This document shows positions 39,094 through 50,700 of a stretch of DNA of 64,000 nt, one piece after another. A program made the translations under genes and the position numbers. The DNA comes from Alnus glutinosa (Eukaryota > Streptophyta > Magnoliopsida > Fagales > Betulaceae). The first letter of the stretch is position 1, and each line of letters starts with the position of its first letter. Where the stretch lies: positions 26,491,487 through 26,555,486 of the forward strand of contig NC_084893.1 in NCBI RefSeq assembly GCF_958979055.1, read 5' to 3'. Under the pieces are notes generated by a model. The model was not told where the DNA came from. It was given only the letters and a program-made list of their open reading frames with translations, and searched no databases.

Positions 39094-39590
39094 ATTTTTG
39101 AACTTTTATGAAAAACGTCACTTAGAACTCTCAATTTTTCATCACTTTAGCAATTAAGTACTCAAACTTTAAAAAGTATCAATTTAGGGTATCCAACTTT
39201 CATTTTTTTTCAATTTCAACCATCCGTTAGAATTTTCCGTTAAATCCTATTAAAATTGTCAAAATACCCCTCATTTTTTTAGGAAAAAAATTGCAAGCAT
39301 TTATGTGATTGTCAAAATTTAACGAAATTTCAGAAATACCCATGCCTGAATCTTTGAAAATTTTATAAGTTTTTTTAAAAAATAAACACAAGATCTTTTG
39401 GGAATTTTAATAGGATTTAACAAAAAATTTTAACGAATGGTTGAAATTGAAAAAAAAAAAAAAAACTGAAAGATGAATTTCCAAAATTAACACTTTTTAA
39501 AGTTTGAATACTTAATTACAAAAATAATAAAAGATCATGGATTATAAGTGAAATTTTTTTGAACTTTGATTTAGTCTGAACTTCAAGTTT
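39094..39590. mobile_element. Foldback MITE, about 490 bp
   Basis: Long imperfect inverted arms are about 39100-39275 and 39395-39585. Examples are TTTCAATTTCAACCATCCGT against the complement of AACGAATGGTTGAAATTGAA, and CCTATTAAAATT against AATTTTAATAGG. There is no coding capacity. Borders are approximate. Confidence 0.65.
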
Positions 39591-39625
39591 TCGATACTCA
39601 CACTAATCCAACAACCCTAGGCTAA

Positions 39626-40618
39626 CCCATGTTTAGGCTTGGCAATTCGGGTCGGGTTCGTGTCGACCCGGCTGACCCGATTGTGTAATCGGGTCAACAC
39701 GAACCCGCCCCGATTATTAATCGGGTTGAAATATGAAACCTGAACACGACCCACTTCCCGTGTTACCTGTACATAACCCGGTAAACACGAGCAACCCAAA
39801 ATTTTCCACAATCTCTCCAAGAAGGCACCAAAACCAGAAGAGAAGCAACCCGATCGGTAGCTCAACCGAAAAACAAGAGAACTGATAAAAAAAAATTCAC
39901 ATTCGGCCATTATGAGTAAGACTGTAAGAGGAACAACCCAAGGAAATTTCTAAGCAAAACAGTAACAAAAATCCCTTCAACCCATTCGGTTCCCCAACCT
40001 AAAACAAGAAAAAACCCAAAAAATTTCTCCACCCATTCTCAACCCACAACAAAGGACCAACCACCTTAAATCATAGTTACAACTCACAACAATTTGAACC
40101 CAAAATCAACAACTCCAAAGAACTAGAAACCGAAAATCGCAAAGAACCCACAGCAATTTGAACCCAAAATCAAAAAACTATGAACCGAATTACCGAAGTC
40201 ACCGAACTGTGAACTGTGAGTCTGTGAAGGGCCTGAAAGGCTGACCAGCTGAAGCACAAACCGTGATTGTGTGTGACTCTGGGAGGCGTTATCGCCGTCA
40301 TGGGCTCGTGGATGTGGCTGCGTGAACGGCGGGTGACCGACTGATTCGGAGTCTCGGAGAGTCGGACTGAACGAGTGAAAGAAAGTGAAAAATGAAAGTG
40401 TGCGGCTAGGTTTCATACTTTCATCTGCTTTCTTGAAGTTTCATTACTTTTTGTTTTTTTTTTTTTAGCGGGGTTATAATCGTGTTGGCGGGTCAACCCG
40501 CGGGTTGACCCGCCAAACCCGATTGTAATCGGGTCGACCCGATTATAATAAACTCAAACCCGATTTTTTCGTGCCGGGTTCGCGGGTCATGTAAAAAATT
40601 GCCAACCCTACCCATGTT
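39626..40618. mobile_element. Non-autonomous hAT transposon with 8-bp target duplication
   Basis: CCCATGTT occurs at 39626-39633 and 40611-40618 and flanks a 977-base element (39634-40610). The element ends are inverted: TAGGCTTGGCAATT on the left and TAGGGTTGGCAATT from the right. Subterminal regions are packed with GGGTC/GACCC words, typical of hAT elements with clustered transposase sites. An 8-bp duplication and TAGG-type ends fit the hAT superfamily. The interior has no transposase. Confidence 0.9.
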
Positions 40619-42095
40619 AGTCTGTACCCTATTTAACAACTGTCTTAAGTCCGAAATTAATCAATTTTTATGTGTTATGCTTTTCTTAAATTGTTACTTT
40701 TCTCGGGTGATACACAATACGCATATGCATGTTTCAAGAAAGATAGGTTTCAATCAATGAATTCAAATTGATCATAGTTTAGTGGTTTGATAGGGTTAAT
40801 TTGTAATTCAGTATTTCAGTGTACTTTTTCATTGAGTTGTAATGTTGTTGTGTTTTATCACATAATTTTCAAATTGGGAGTTTTTTAGGTTTTTAGTATT
40901 GGCAAATTCAATGTCAAAATATATTGTGTTGTTAGTTTTAATTTAGGGTTAAATCAAATCAAAATACGGTTAAAGAGAAGTCAAGCATTGAAGTATAGAC
41001 CATGTGCATCAAGTCCAACACTAAAAACTGAGACGTTTAGACCTTCAATGGAAGCGATGCAAATCCATTTAGTACTTAAACCCGAGAAGCTTGATCGATG
41101 GCTCGTTCGATTGAGGTGATGAAAGTGGTGATGAATCTGTGAAATCTTAGCTTGCGTTTCAACGAGAATTAATCTCGTTTGAACGAGACAACTGCTTGAG
41201 AGTTTTAAACCTAACTGACTTAGTCTAAAATTTTCAATTTCCTTCCCCTCTATATAAGCCTCACAAGCCACGACTTCCACATGATCTAATTAAAGAGGTT
41301 ATTTCTCATTGCTATTGGAGAGGTTTACTTTTTTTTTTTTTTTTTTTGAACCTAAACACATCAAATCTTCTCATAGTTTCATTCTTATCATTCAAAGTTT
41401 CAAACCAATGAAAAACTTACAACCACCAAAGTTTTGGGTTAAAGCGAATGAGGTTTGTTCGTGAAGGTGATCCATGTAGAAGAAGGTCATAAATTATAGA
41501 GCCACTGCAGTGGAAGGTGAATGGATTCTTTGTCGGGGTTGCAAATTGAGTATTGGGAGTTACAAAAGTTTTGTAAGTAAGAACAATTTGTAACTCAAAT
41601 CTTATATAATGGATGCCTATGATATTAGGTGGCCCTTAAAATAATTTTACTTTTAAAAAGTTCTTCAAAAAGTATCAACTTCATTATCAAAATCTTTTTA
41701 TTATTTCTCTTTGGAGGAACGGTACTTGGTCGCCCCATATGACACAACTTTTGACACCTTTGATATTTTGTGAGTTTTTTTTTTTTTTTCAATAAACATA
41801 ATAATAAATAAATAAATAAAAAAGAAAGAAGCATCGGTGGTTAATAATTGTGTCATATGGGGTGGCAAAATATAATTCCTCCTTTTCTTTTATACTTAGC
41901 TTGTTTTGATTTTGTTATCGATAACAATGATAATTTGGTTAATAACAACTTGGGATATAAATTAGAATTTTTCACACATCAAGTCTAAGATCATAAAGAG
42001 CTTAATATTATTCCCAACAGAACTGAAAATTTTATAAGATTCTGCATATATATATATATATATATATATATTGGAATGAAAGAGATATATGAAGG
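40619..42095. other. Gene-free sequence, possible LTR promoter fragment
   Basis: No gene is supported. CTCTATATAAGCC at about 41250-41262 is a good TATA box. Just upstream is the self-complementary pair AATCTCGTTTGAACGAGA. No matching gene follows, so it may be part of an old LTR. A poly-T run is at 41331-41347. Confidence 0.3.
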
Positions 42096-42236
42096 GAAAC
42101 AAAAGTTTTTTTTTTTTTTTTTTGGACATGTCCACACAAAAAGGAGGAGAGAAGATTCGAACTAGTGACCTCCGCTTCATGAGGTGTTGTCTCCAACCGA
42201 TTAAACTACCCCTTGAAAATAAAAGAAACAAAAGTT
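42096..42236 (-). mobile_element. tRNA-derived SINE with 12-bp target duplication
   Basis: GAAACAAAAGTT occurs at 42096-42107 and 42225-42236. The 117-base element between them, read on the minus strand, has a perfect box A (TAGTTTAATCGG, 42208-42197) and box B (GTTCGAATC, 42162-42154). A short body and an A tail of about 19 follow. This is a complete short SINE by structure. Confidence 0.88.
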
Positions 42237-42239
42237 AAA

Positions 42240-42242
42240 AGC

Positions 42243-42270
<28 letters not shown>
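42240..42270. repeat. (TA)n microsatellite
   Basis: About 15 TA units follow the SINE. A similar TA tract (42046-42071) lies before it. Confidence 0.9.
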
Positions 42271-42274
<4 letters not shown>

Positions 42275-42611
42275 CCCGAATATATATACATTCCCACCTA
42301 TTGATGAAAGCAGGTTATATGTACGGAAAAAGGTCGGCCCATAATTAGGCATACGATCCTAAATTTATGTTAAAAAGTAATACAGGTAGACCTCGATCAT
42401 GACGTTAAAAGTTATGCACTTGACACAGGTTTAAGGTTTTGGCAATATTGCTCTTTCCGGCCGGCAAGTCGCATATTTCCAGCGTTTCAGTTTCAGCTTT
42501 ATTTTGCAGGCACTTTTAGTCAGTAGAATTTGTAGAGACCGAATTAAAGGAAGAATATTTCTATAAACTGAGAAAAAAATTAAGTGGTTTGCAAGTTTAA
42601 AAGGACCTCAA

Positions 42612-43338
42612 TTATATTTTAAGAAAAATTGTACCATTGATTTTTGTGGTTGGCATAAATTATAAATCGCTCTCTCTGGTATCAAAATTAATTTAGAAAT
42701 GCCTACGTTTGACTTAATTTACAAATCGTTTCTTGGAGTCAAATTTTGTTAAAATTTTTTGACATATTCCGTTAGGCGCCACGTCAACGCTAATAAGATG
42801 GCGACACGTATCGATCATAATAAAAAATATATATATATATAAATCTATTAAAAATATAAATAAATAAAACTTAAAAAATTATTATTATTATTATTTAAAA
42901 AAAAAGGTGGCACGCGGCCACCCCGAAATACATATAGGGGTGGCCTTCGGGCCACACCCCACCCCTGGGGACGTTGCGCGTCATCCCAGAGGTGGCCGGG
43001 GGTAGTGTGCAGCCACCCCCATTGGCAATCGGCAGCCACCTATTTTTTTCTTTTCAAAATTTTTTTTGTTAAAAAATAATTTTTTAAGTTTTATTTATTT
43101 GTATTTAAAATATATTTATATTTTTTTTTATTATGATGAACACGTGTCGCCATTTCATATGTGCTAACATAGCATCTAACAGAATCTGTCAAAAAATTTA
43201 ACAGAATTTGATTACTCCATTGAGCGATTTGTAAATAAAGCCAACTACAAAAATATCTGAATTAATTTTGATATCAGAAGGAGTGATTTATAATTTAGGC
43301 CAAACACAAGAACCAATGATACAATTTTCCTTATATTT
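42612..43338. mobile_element. Foldback MITE with GC-rich core, about 710 bp
   Basis: Inverted arms of about 250 bases start AAGAAAAATTGTACCATTGA on the left and AAGGAAAATTGTATCATTGG from the right. TTATATTT at 42612-42619 and 43331-43338 is a candidate target duplication. The core at 42905-43040 is GC-rich with repeated GGTGGC/GCCACC words. Smaller relatives with the same end sequence lie at 61215-61340 and near 63475-63550. Confidence 0.8.
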
Positions 43339-43847
43339 CATAACAATTCGTGGAAGATTAAAGAAAGAATATGTCAAATTCATTAATTAAACTGCATTTT
43401 GGATCTTAAGAAGAAGAAGAAGAAGAAAGATAAGAGATCGAGGCTTTTAATTAAGCATGCATCTTGATGCAAATTTGTAGCTCTTGAAGCGGATTCCATA
43501 TATGTTATGAGTGATGATGCCATTAGAATATTAGATCGATTAACCGCGAGCACAAGACATGAACATTCCGATCCTGACAACGTTGAAGCAAAGCATTAAC
43601 CCGCAGACCAAGTTATAGAAAAGTAGGCATATGCTTTGCCCTACAAATTAAGAAATCCAAACAAATCGAGAATAAGAAAAAGTTGCTAAAGCTTCACTGC
43701 CACAGCTTGTAAAGTTGGATGCGACTTGGCCTACAAAAACCCATGATCATCAAACCATTCTTGTCATCCCTTCAGCTCGATCGATCAGCCTCCACCTTCG
43801 TTTAATTTACAGAATAATTCAAGTCCCCATTTGTTCTAGCTTTTTCA
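43339..43847 (+). promoter_or_regulatory. Upstream region of the early nodulin-like gene
   Basis: No gene is seen before the ENODL start. A GAA repeat is at 43407-43427. No TATA box could be chosen with confidence. Confidence 0.35.
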
Positions 43848-44645
43848 ATGGCCAACTCCATTTTTAGATCAAATGATCATCACCAAAACAAAACATTGCA
43901 CGTAGTAGTGGGGCTGTTTTGTCTTATGATGTTGGTCCACAAGGGAGGTGCAACTGAGTTTACAGTTGGAGGCTCTAAGGGCTGGACTGTTCCTGATCCT
44001 GAACTGCATTACAATCAATGGGCAGAAAACAACCGTTTTCAAAAAGGAGACTCTCTTGGTAAGACCAAAACTTTAATTTTTCCAAGAAAAAACTCGTTTA
44101 TTCAATGCTCCATATTTGGTGGATATATATATATTTAGCATCAATTGATATATTATTTTAAATATAAGTAGAATAAATTTTAATCAGTAGTACGTGTTAT
44201 TTCACTTGCAGTGTTCGTATACCCACCAGACCAAGACTCAGTGCTTCACGTAACCCCGGAAGCGTACAACAATTGCACCACAACAGACCCTATGGAGAAA
44301 TTCTCCGACGGCCATACTGTCTACACGCTACAACAAACTGGGGCTTTCTACTTCATCAGTGGCGACAGAGATCGCTGCGTCAAAAATGAAAAGCTTGTGC
44401 TGGTTGTATTGGCAGATAGAAGCAACGGCTCGAAAACTAACGAAACAAGCACACCTCCTCCTCCGCCTACAGGAGAAACACCGTCTCCAGCACCTTCTGG
44501 TGAAGAGTCTCCGCCTCCCGCAACTCCATCTCCTATCAGTGAGATTCCTCCTCCTCCTCCAAGTGGAGCTTCTTCAATCTCGATTAGTTTTATCGGTTTC
44601 CTGGGAGCACTCACTGCAGCTTCACCTCTTCTTTTCTTATCCTAA
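43848..44645 (+). CDS. Early nodulin-like protein (phytocyanin family), 2 exons
   Basis: Exons 43848-44058 and 44212-44645 join in phase (GTAAGA donor, TTGCAG acceptor) to 214 residues. Residues 1-35 form a signal peptide. The plastocyanin-like domain follows from TEFTVGGSKGWTVP to about 137, with Cys92 and Cys126 as the expected disulfide. The usual copper ligands are missing: FYFISGDRDRC has Ser and Arg where blue-copper phytocyanins have Cys and His. It should therefore not bind copper, as in other early nodulin-like proteins. A Pro-rich arabinogalactan-like stretch (about 149-190) and a hydrophobic GPI tail end the protein. The family acts at the cell surface, for example in pollen tube reception and vascular tissue. 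The exact member is not assigned. Confidence 0.92.
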
Positions 44646-44917
44646 GCACAATGTTTGCATATACATATGATTGAGCTGATTTTTTTTTTTATTTTTTTAT
44701 TTTTTTCCCCGATTGTTTTCGTGCGTATACCTTTGAGCTCAGCGGGGTCATCGATCAACTGGGTTTTCAAAGGTGGAACGCTTTGTTATATAGTTGAGAT
44801 CGAAATAAGCTGACAGTGATACGCTAGATCTTTGGCGTGCTTGTAACTTCACTGTTGAAGAACATTGTACGTACATAAGCAAATAAATGGATTTTTATAC
44901 TGTGTGAATGAATACAC

Positions 44918-44971
<54 letters not shown>

Positions 44972-45929
44972 TGTTTCGGTTTTTGTTTCTTGTTATGATC
45001 ATGCGCGCTGTGGCTTTTTTATCCATAGAAGAAGTAGTCTATCTTTGACAGTTAAAGAAGGATATGTTGGGGTTGAATTTTCATTTTTCATACTCAATGT
45101 CACTGCAATTTAGGCTCCTTTCTATTCTTACACTCTTTTCCTATGTGACACCTCTTCGTTGTCTCGCCCTCTGCTTTCTCGTAGCTCCTCAAATTATATA
45201 AAAATATGAAAAATATTTGCTGATTTTTTGTTTGAGCCAAACACCCAAAGATGATTTCAGCTGAAAACATATTATACCGAAACAAAAGAGGCATAATTAA
45301 GTTTTAGTTGATGGATTACCATTAGGTAAAACCCTAACCTCAAAATTAACAACCCCTAGCATTTTTATCCGATTCGATCTTTAAACTTTAGCTATTTTGT
45401 TCGATAAATTTTCTTTCCCTATTTTTTAAAGATATCTTAGATCTCATTATGATGCAGAAGCTAAGAATCAACAGATGTTAAGTTGTCAAATTCTGAATTA
45501 ATAGTGCTTCAATATCTTAACAAAGAAGATCAATGCAATAATAATAAGAATCGATAGAATCATGCATACTTGGTACAAGACCACGCAATAAGTAGTAAAT
45601 GGGCATAACTTTGGCTAAAAGTATCATAATCGTGTATAAAACTCCAACCTGAAAAATTTTATTTGGCGCACACATAGTGGCCACATAGATACGATTAGGT
45701 AGCACCGTTTTTCAGGCAAAATAAAACCAATATTTTCCCCCTTGGAATTAATATTTGAAGTTCTTTTTTTTTTGTCATTTTAATTAGGAAATATTTCTTC
45801 TCTCATTTTAATAAGGATTTTATTTCCTAATTTCATCAAGTTTTTGGTAGAAGCTTTACTTTTATTTGCGTTTAATTTTATGTAATAATTAGACTTTTGC
45901 CATTTTTGGCAAAAAAGTCGATTTGTCTA
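44646..45929. other. Gene-free sequence after ENODL
   Basis: The ENODL 3' region is followed by a CT repeat (44921-44949) and a TA repeat (44950-44971). No gene is seen to 45929. Confidence 0.5.
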
Positions 45930-46062
45930 AACTATTTAGAAAAATGCTAGAACATCTCCTAGTGTTCTCCTAGTGTTCTCCTGCAATGACATAGATGTAA
46001 TTAAAAAATTACATCATTCCAAGAGAACACAAGAAGATGCTCTAACATTTCTTAACTATTTA
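45930..46062. mobile_element. 115-bp foldback MITE with 9-bp target duplication
   Basis: AACTATTTA occurs at 45930-45938 and 46054-46062. The element between has inverted ends GAAAAATGCTAGAACATCT and, from the right, AAGAAATGTTAGAGCATCT. A 9-bp duplication is typical of Mutator-like elements. TAGTGTTCTCC is repeated in tandem inside the left arm. Confidence 0.88.
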
Positions 46063-46667
46063 AGCTCAACCTGTAGGCTTAGTTATTTGTTCCAATTTGA
46101 ATAAGAATTCCACTATTTTCTTAGTTATTCTATGTTTTCTTTGAGGCAGCTAAGGTTTTTTTTTTTTTTTTTTTTCTCTATTTGTTAATTTTCTCTTTTC
46201 TTGAATTACCTTTCACATTTAATCTTCCATTTTTTGCTTACTAACACATGCTATCAGAACGGTCCTAATTTTGCTCAGCTTCACATTCTCTATTCTTTCA
46301 CTACATCATTTCAATCATCTTTCTCTATTTTATTTTATTTTCCTTTTAGCACTTGAGAGTAAAGAGAATAGGAAAAAAAGAAACGAAAGAAAGAAAGTGC
46401 CTTTTGGCTTTTGTTGAGTGCTAATAGTGCTCAAAAAATTGAAGTCAAATGCAAGAATTCTTTTGGTGATTTTTGGTTGAGCACTTTTATTTTGCAAAAC
46501 GCCTCTCCAAATTAGAGAGGAAGATGTGAGAAGCCTTTTGGTGATATATATATAACTAGCTAAATTAGCTAAACAGTGATTTTGTTGAGTGAGATATGCA
46601 TGTTACTACTGTTTAGTATTCGCCGCAAATATCGACGTTATTTTTCCATGCCTAGAGGAATCTTATG
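46063..46667. other. Gene-free sequence
   Basis: No gene is seen. The stretch is AT-rich with a T-run at 46157-46175. Confidence 0.4.
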
Positions 46668-47350
46668 TTCTATTTATTTCGGCGTAAAATGATTTCTAAA
46701 AAATGATTTCGGTATTTTACGGTGTTTGGTAGGGATGAAAATAATGGTCAACGAAAATTATTTTCAGTTTGACCGTAAAAACTTCTTTAATTTTCGAAAA
46801 ACGATTTACGATTTTTAAAACCGTATATCGTTTTTCAAAATTAAACTTTTCGTTCTTACACGCACGTTTGATATCCGATTGTCAAAATTTAACAAATTGT
46901 CGATCGTCGGAATCCAACCGGCGCTGGAGTCCGGCAACGTCCGGTCGCTAGTATCCTGCCGGTGCCGGATGCCGACCACCGGAATCCGGCCGGATTTGGC
47001 CAAAACAGCCGGGATCCGGCCGGATTTGGACGAATCCGGCCGGATATGACTGGATCCTGCCATTGATCGGGCCGAATCTAGAAGATTCCGGCCGAATATG
47101 ACTTGATTCAGCAATTGATCTGGCCATTTTGGCCGGATCCGGTCAAACTTTCTCTCCGAAATCCAGCAACGGCGACCGGACGTTACCGGATTCCGGTGAC
47201 ATTTGTCAAAATCTGATTTTTGCATTTTGTAATTTTTTCGTGCGAGCCAAACACCGAAAAATATTTTCGAGAAAATCATTTTTTCTGAAAATGATTTCGT
47301 CGAAATTATTTTACGACGGAAATTATTTTACGTCGAAACAAACGGAGCAT
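46668..47350. mobile_element. Foldback MITE with CCGG-rich core, about 680 bp
   Basis: Left arm TGTTCTATTTATTTCGGCGT matches the right end read backwards, TGCTCCGTTTGTTTCGACGT. Further paired words include GGTGTTTGG and repeated AAAATGATTTC. The middle (46910-47200) is packed with CCGGCCGGAT-like repeats and differs sharply from the AT-rich arms. No transposase is present. Borders are accurate to about 5 bases and no target duplication was found. Confidence 0.75.
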
Positions 47351-47798
47351 TAATATCACTAACCCATAGAAAAAAAAAAAAATTATGGAAGTAAATACAT
47401 TACTCCAAATTGAGGAAGAACATGTAGCACGTATAGGATTGGACCAAAAATACATTTGTCTCCCCACAGCCAAGGGGCAGCCCAACCAGCCAAGGTCATT
47501 TCACTACCATTGTCCACGTTCCACAACCAACTCACCACCATCCGTACTATTTCAAGCTAAGCTTTAGTAGAAACTAGAAACTAGAAAGAAAAATTAAAGG
47601 GAGGAAAAAGATCGCATGCAACCATTAAGCTCAGATTCCTTCTTCCAAATCACTTCCTGTGATAGCAACTAGAATGGCTAACAGTTCTCATGCTTCATTG
47701 TACATTTATAGCGGAATAAATTGCGAATGACCGTCACTAGGGTATGGGAGTCCGGGAAAATCTGAATTTCTTTTCCGCTTAAAAATCTCACCTATCTA
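47351..47798 (-). other. 3' flank of PDIL5-4
   Basis: The PDIL5-4 3' untranslated region extends leftward from its stop at 47799. Its end is not fixed. No other gene is seen. Confidence 0.4.
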
Positions 47799-50700
47799 TC
47801 AAAAATTCTTCCCTAATTCTACTTTCTTCATCACTCTAATGGTGTTGTGCAGAATGGAATCCACGATTCCAGCAACCTGAAACACAAAGTGTAGTCAATT
47901 GATACCGGCAATAAGATGTAAAGAGTTGGAACAGGATTCTCTTCATTTCCCTTGAAATGGAGAGTAACCATTTTATGGTCTAGATTAGATTTCACAAGCA
48001 TTTAATGATGCAGCAAAATGTACACCGTTAGATGCTGTAAAATCTAATCTGGACCATAAAATGATTCGAGGATCAAAGAAGAATCATAAGATACCAACCG
48101 TGAAAACACCCCCAATAATTGCGCAGACATTTGTGATAAAATGTGAAAAGGACTTTCGATTCTCAGTTATTAAAACCTGACAAAGAGGAGAAGAGAAGAA
48201 AGAAAATTTGAAATGAGAAGCAGGGAGTAATATCTAATACATGAATGCTCTATATTTTGTTACCAAACCTGCATCGGAGAAAGCTCAAAATGGAATTTTG
48301 TAACGGGTATATGTATGCTCTGCGCCAAACTGCTGTGAGCTGTGTACTCGTACTCCTCAACTAATTTATGAGATCCTCTTGTTATCACCTCCGTTTTAAC
48401 TATTTGAAGATAATGCTCGATCTGCAAATGAAGTAATCTGATAAATATATGTCGAAATAGCGCTTGAACATCAAAATATCATCCACGTGCAAAGACCACA
48501 CATAATGAATCTCTTGTAAGCTGATTTTCACCAGATAAGGGGAACCCAAATAGAATGATTTACCCCATTCAGCAACAACTAACCATAATTTCTATTTCAG
48601 ATAAAATATATGGAACAAATGGATTCAAAATTGGTTCCGGTCCTTGAAAAAATTGTGGGAATTAAACATTGTACATCATGGGTGCAGACTATCTTCATCC
48701 ACCAATTCCCATATTGATATATAAGATTTTTCTGGACACTTTGAATTCATATCCCCTGTGCTTAGCATATTCTTCACATATATGCTATTTTCCTTGTACA
48801 TGTGCAAAACATTGCCGATCTCTTTCACACGTAAAGCAGATAAAATAATTACATGATGATGGCTGAGCATGTGAAGAAGATTAGAGAAGCAAAAATAAAA
48901 CTGAACTTACAGTAACATTTGCACCCAAATCACGATGATTAATGAATGCTTGCCCATTCAACCTGTCATGACTTCTACCAAGATAAGGTATCAAGCGCTT
49001 CACATCACTCATCACCCTAGGCGCAACCTTCCGACCAAAAGAAAGATTGGATATGACATGTGACATATTCATTTGAGTAGGATCAAACGAATGGGCTCCT
49101 GAACGAGCTGAGATGATAAGGTTTCCTGGAACCTGCAGAGAGCAAGACAGTTTTTATTTGAAACTTTACACCCAAATAAAAACAGCTAGGTGTTACACTT
49201 TGGGCCCGATTTGCAGGTCCAAGGAATGGCCAGAATATGTTGAGAGCATAAGTATAGTTACTGTAACCAACACAGTGATGTGTTATTATTGCCGAATACT
49301 TTCATTTTCAGAGCAATTTCAAGGATGTGAAGCATCTCTAGGCATGCTCACATCAGGAAACTCTGAAGCTACAAAAGAGTTCTATTGCAATAACAGTTTG
49401 CTTATGGATAACTGTAAAATATCCAAGCAATACTTCTATGAATTTCCATATTTATAGGAAATTACCTTTTTAACTCGCACATATCCTTCAATTCTACACC
49501 CTCCTGTCAATGGTGCAGGTCTTTTAGCATTCTCTGACACATTTTCAGACTTCCCCTCCAAAGCTAGCTTCTTAGACTCCAGTGGAATAGATGCAACCAA
49601 AGCTTCCATTGTCTGCAAGGCCATGTGACACCCTTAATGTGTCTTGGACTAGAGGAAAGCCAAACACAAAACTTGGAAGAAAGTGATTCTAAAGCAAACC
49701 AAATTGCTTCTGTACCTTAACCAAGCTATCTTCATCTCGATCTCCATGATAAGATTCATGGTCATGGTGTCCATGGTCATCCCTGTGACAGACGAAAGTC
49801 AAACAAGAAGGAATTAGAATTGCAGAATACAGGCAGAGATGAAAACTCTGATGCTACTCGTATGATATATGGAGCATAAATGCTTATGGAATGAGCAAAA
49901 CATGCTGCTAACCATGCAAAACAACCCTATGGCAATACAATTTCAAATTAGAACCAGTTAATTCTTAATGCAGACATAACAATTACAATTGCTGTTATTC
50001 ATAAAAAATTAAAAAAAAAAAAAAATTACAATTGCTGTTCTATAGAACTTACTTAGACATGCAGGGGCAAATTAGATTAAAAGACACAATCATAAACATA
50101 TTTTTCATTGATAACTTAAACACGTATCTAGTAATTTTTGAACCCATGACCTCATTCTCCTTCCCATTTTATGGGAATACAATGATGAACCTTTTATAGA
50201 TTGAATCGACAATGGATGTGAATATGAAGCATATGATAAAAACCTCTTCAATAACTGAAAGCACAAAGAGTAAAATGTGCAAATTTATGCAAGCTATAAA
50301 AAATCACTGAACATCGCTTGAGAATGGTGGTATGCATAAACAGAAAGATAAATTATTTACCTAACATCACTTCCTTTACGAAAAATGCGAACTGAAGGAT
50401 AGCCTTGTATATGATGCCTAAACAGTAAAGGTGAAGTTAGGAACAATAGCACAAAGGTGAGAAACTAAGCAGAGGAAAAGCATAAGAAAAATAAACAAAG
50501 TTGTAATCCAACATAAAACTATGAACTGCATAAGTAATTCAGAAGTCGGCCACTATTTTTTTTTTTCTTGATAAAGTAAAGAAGTCGCCACAATTCTCAC
50601 AAAGGAGATACAAAATATCTTCATCTCATTATTACTAGAATTTATTTAGAATAAGCATGAGAAGATCACACAGAGTAGTTACCATAAGTCCTTGTATAAT

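Noticed and set aside
40123..40416. 97-codon minus-strand frame
   Set aside because: It lies inside the hAT element interior, has no transposase motif and is not likely to be expressed.
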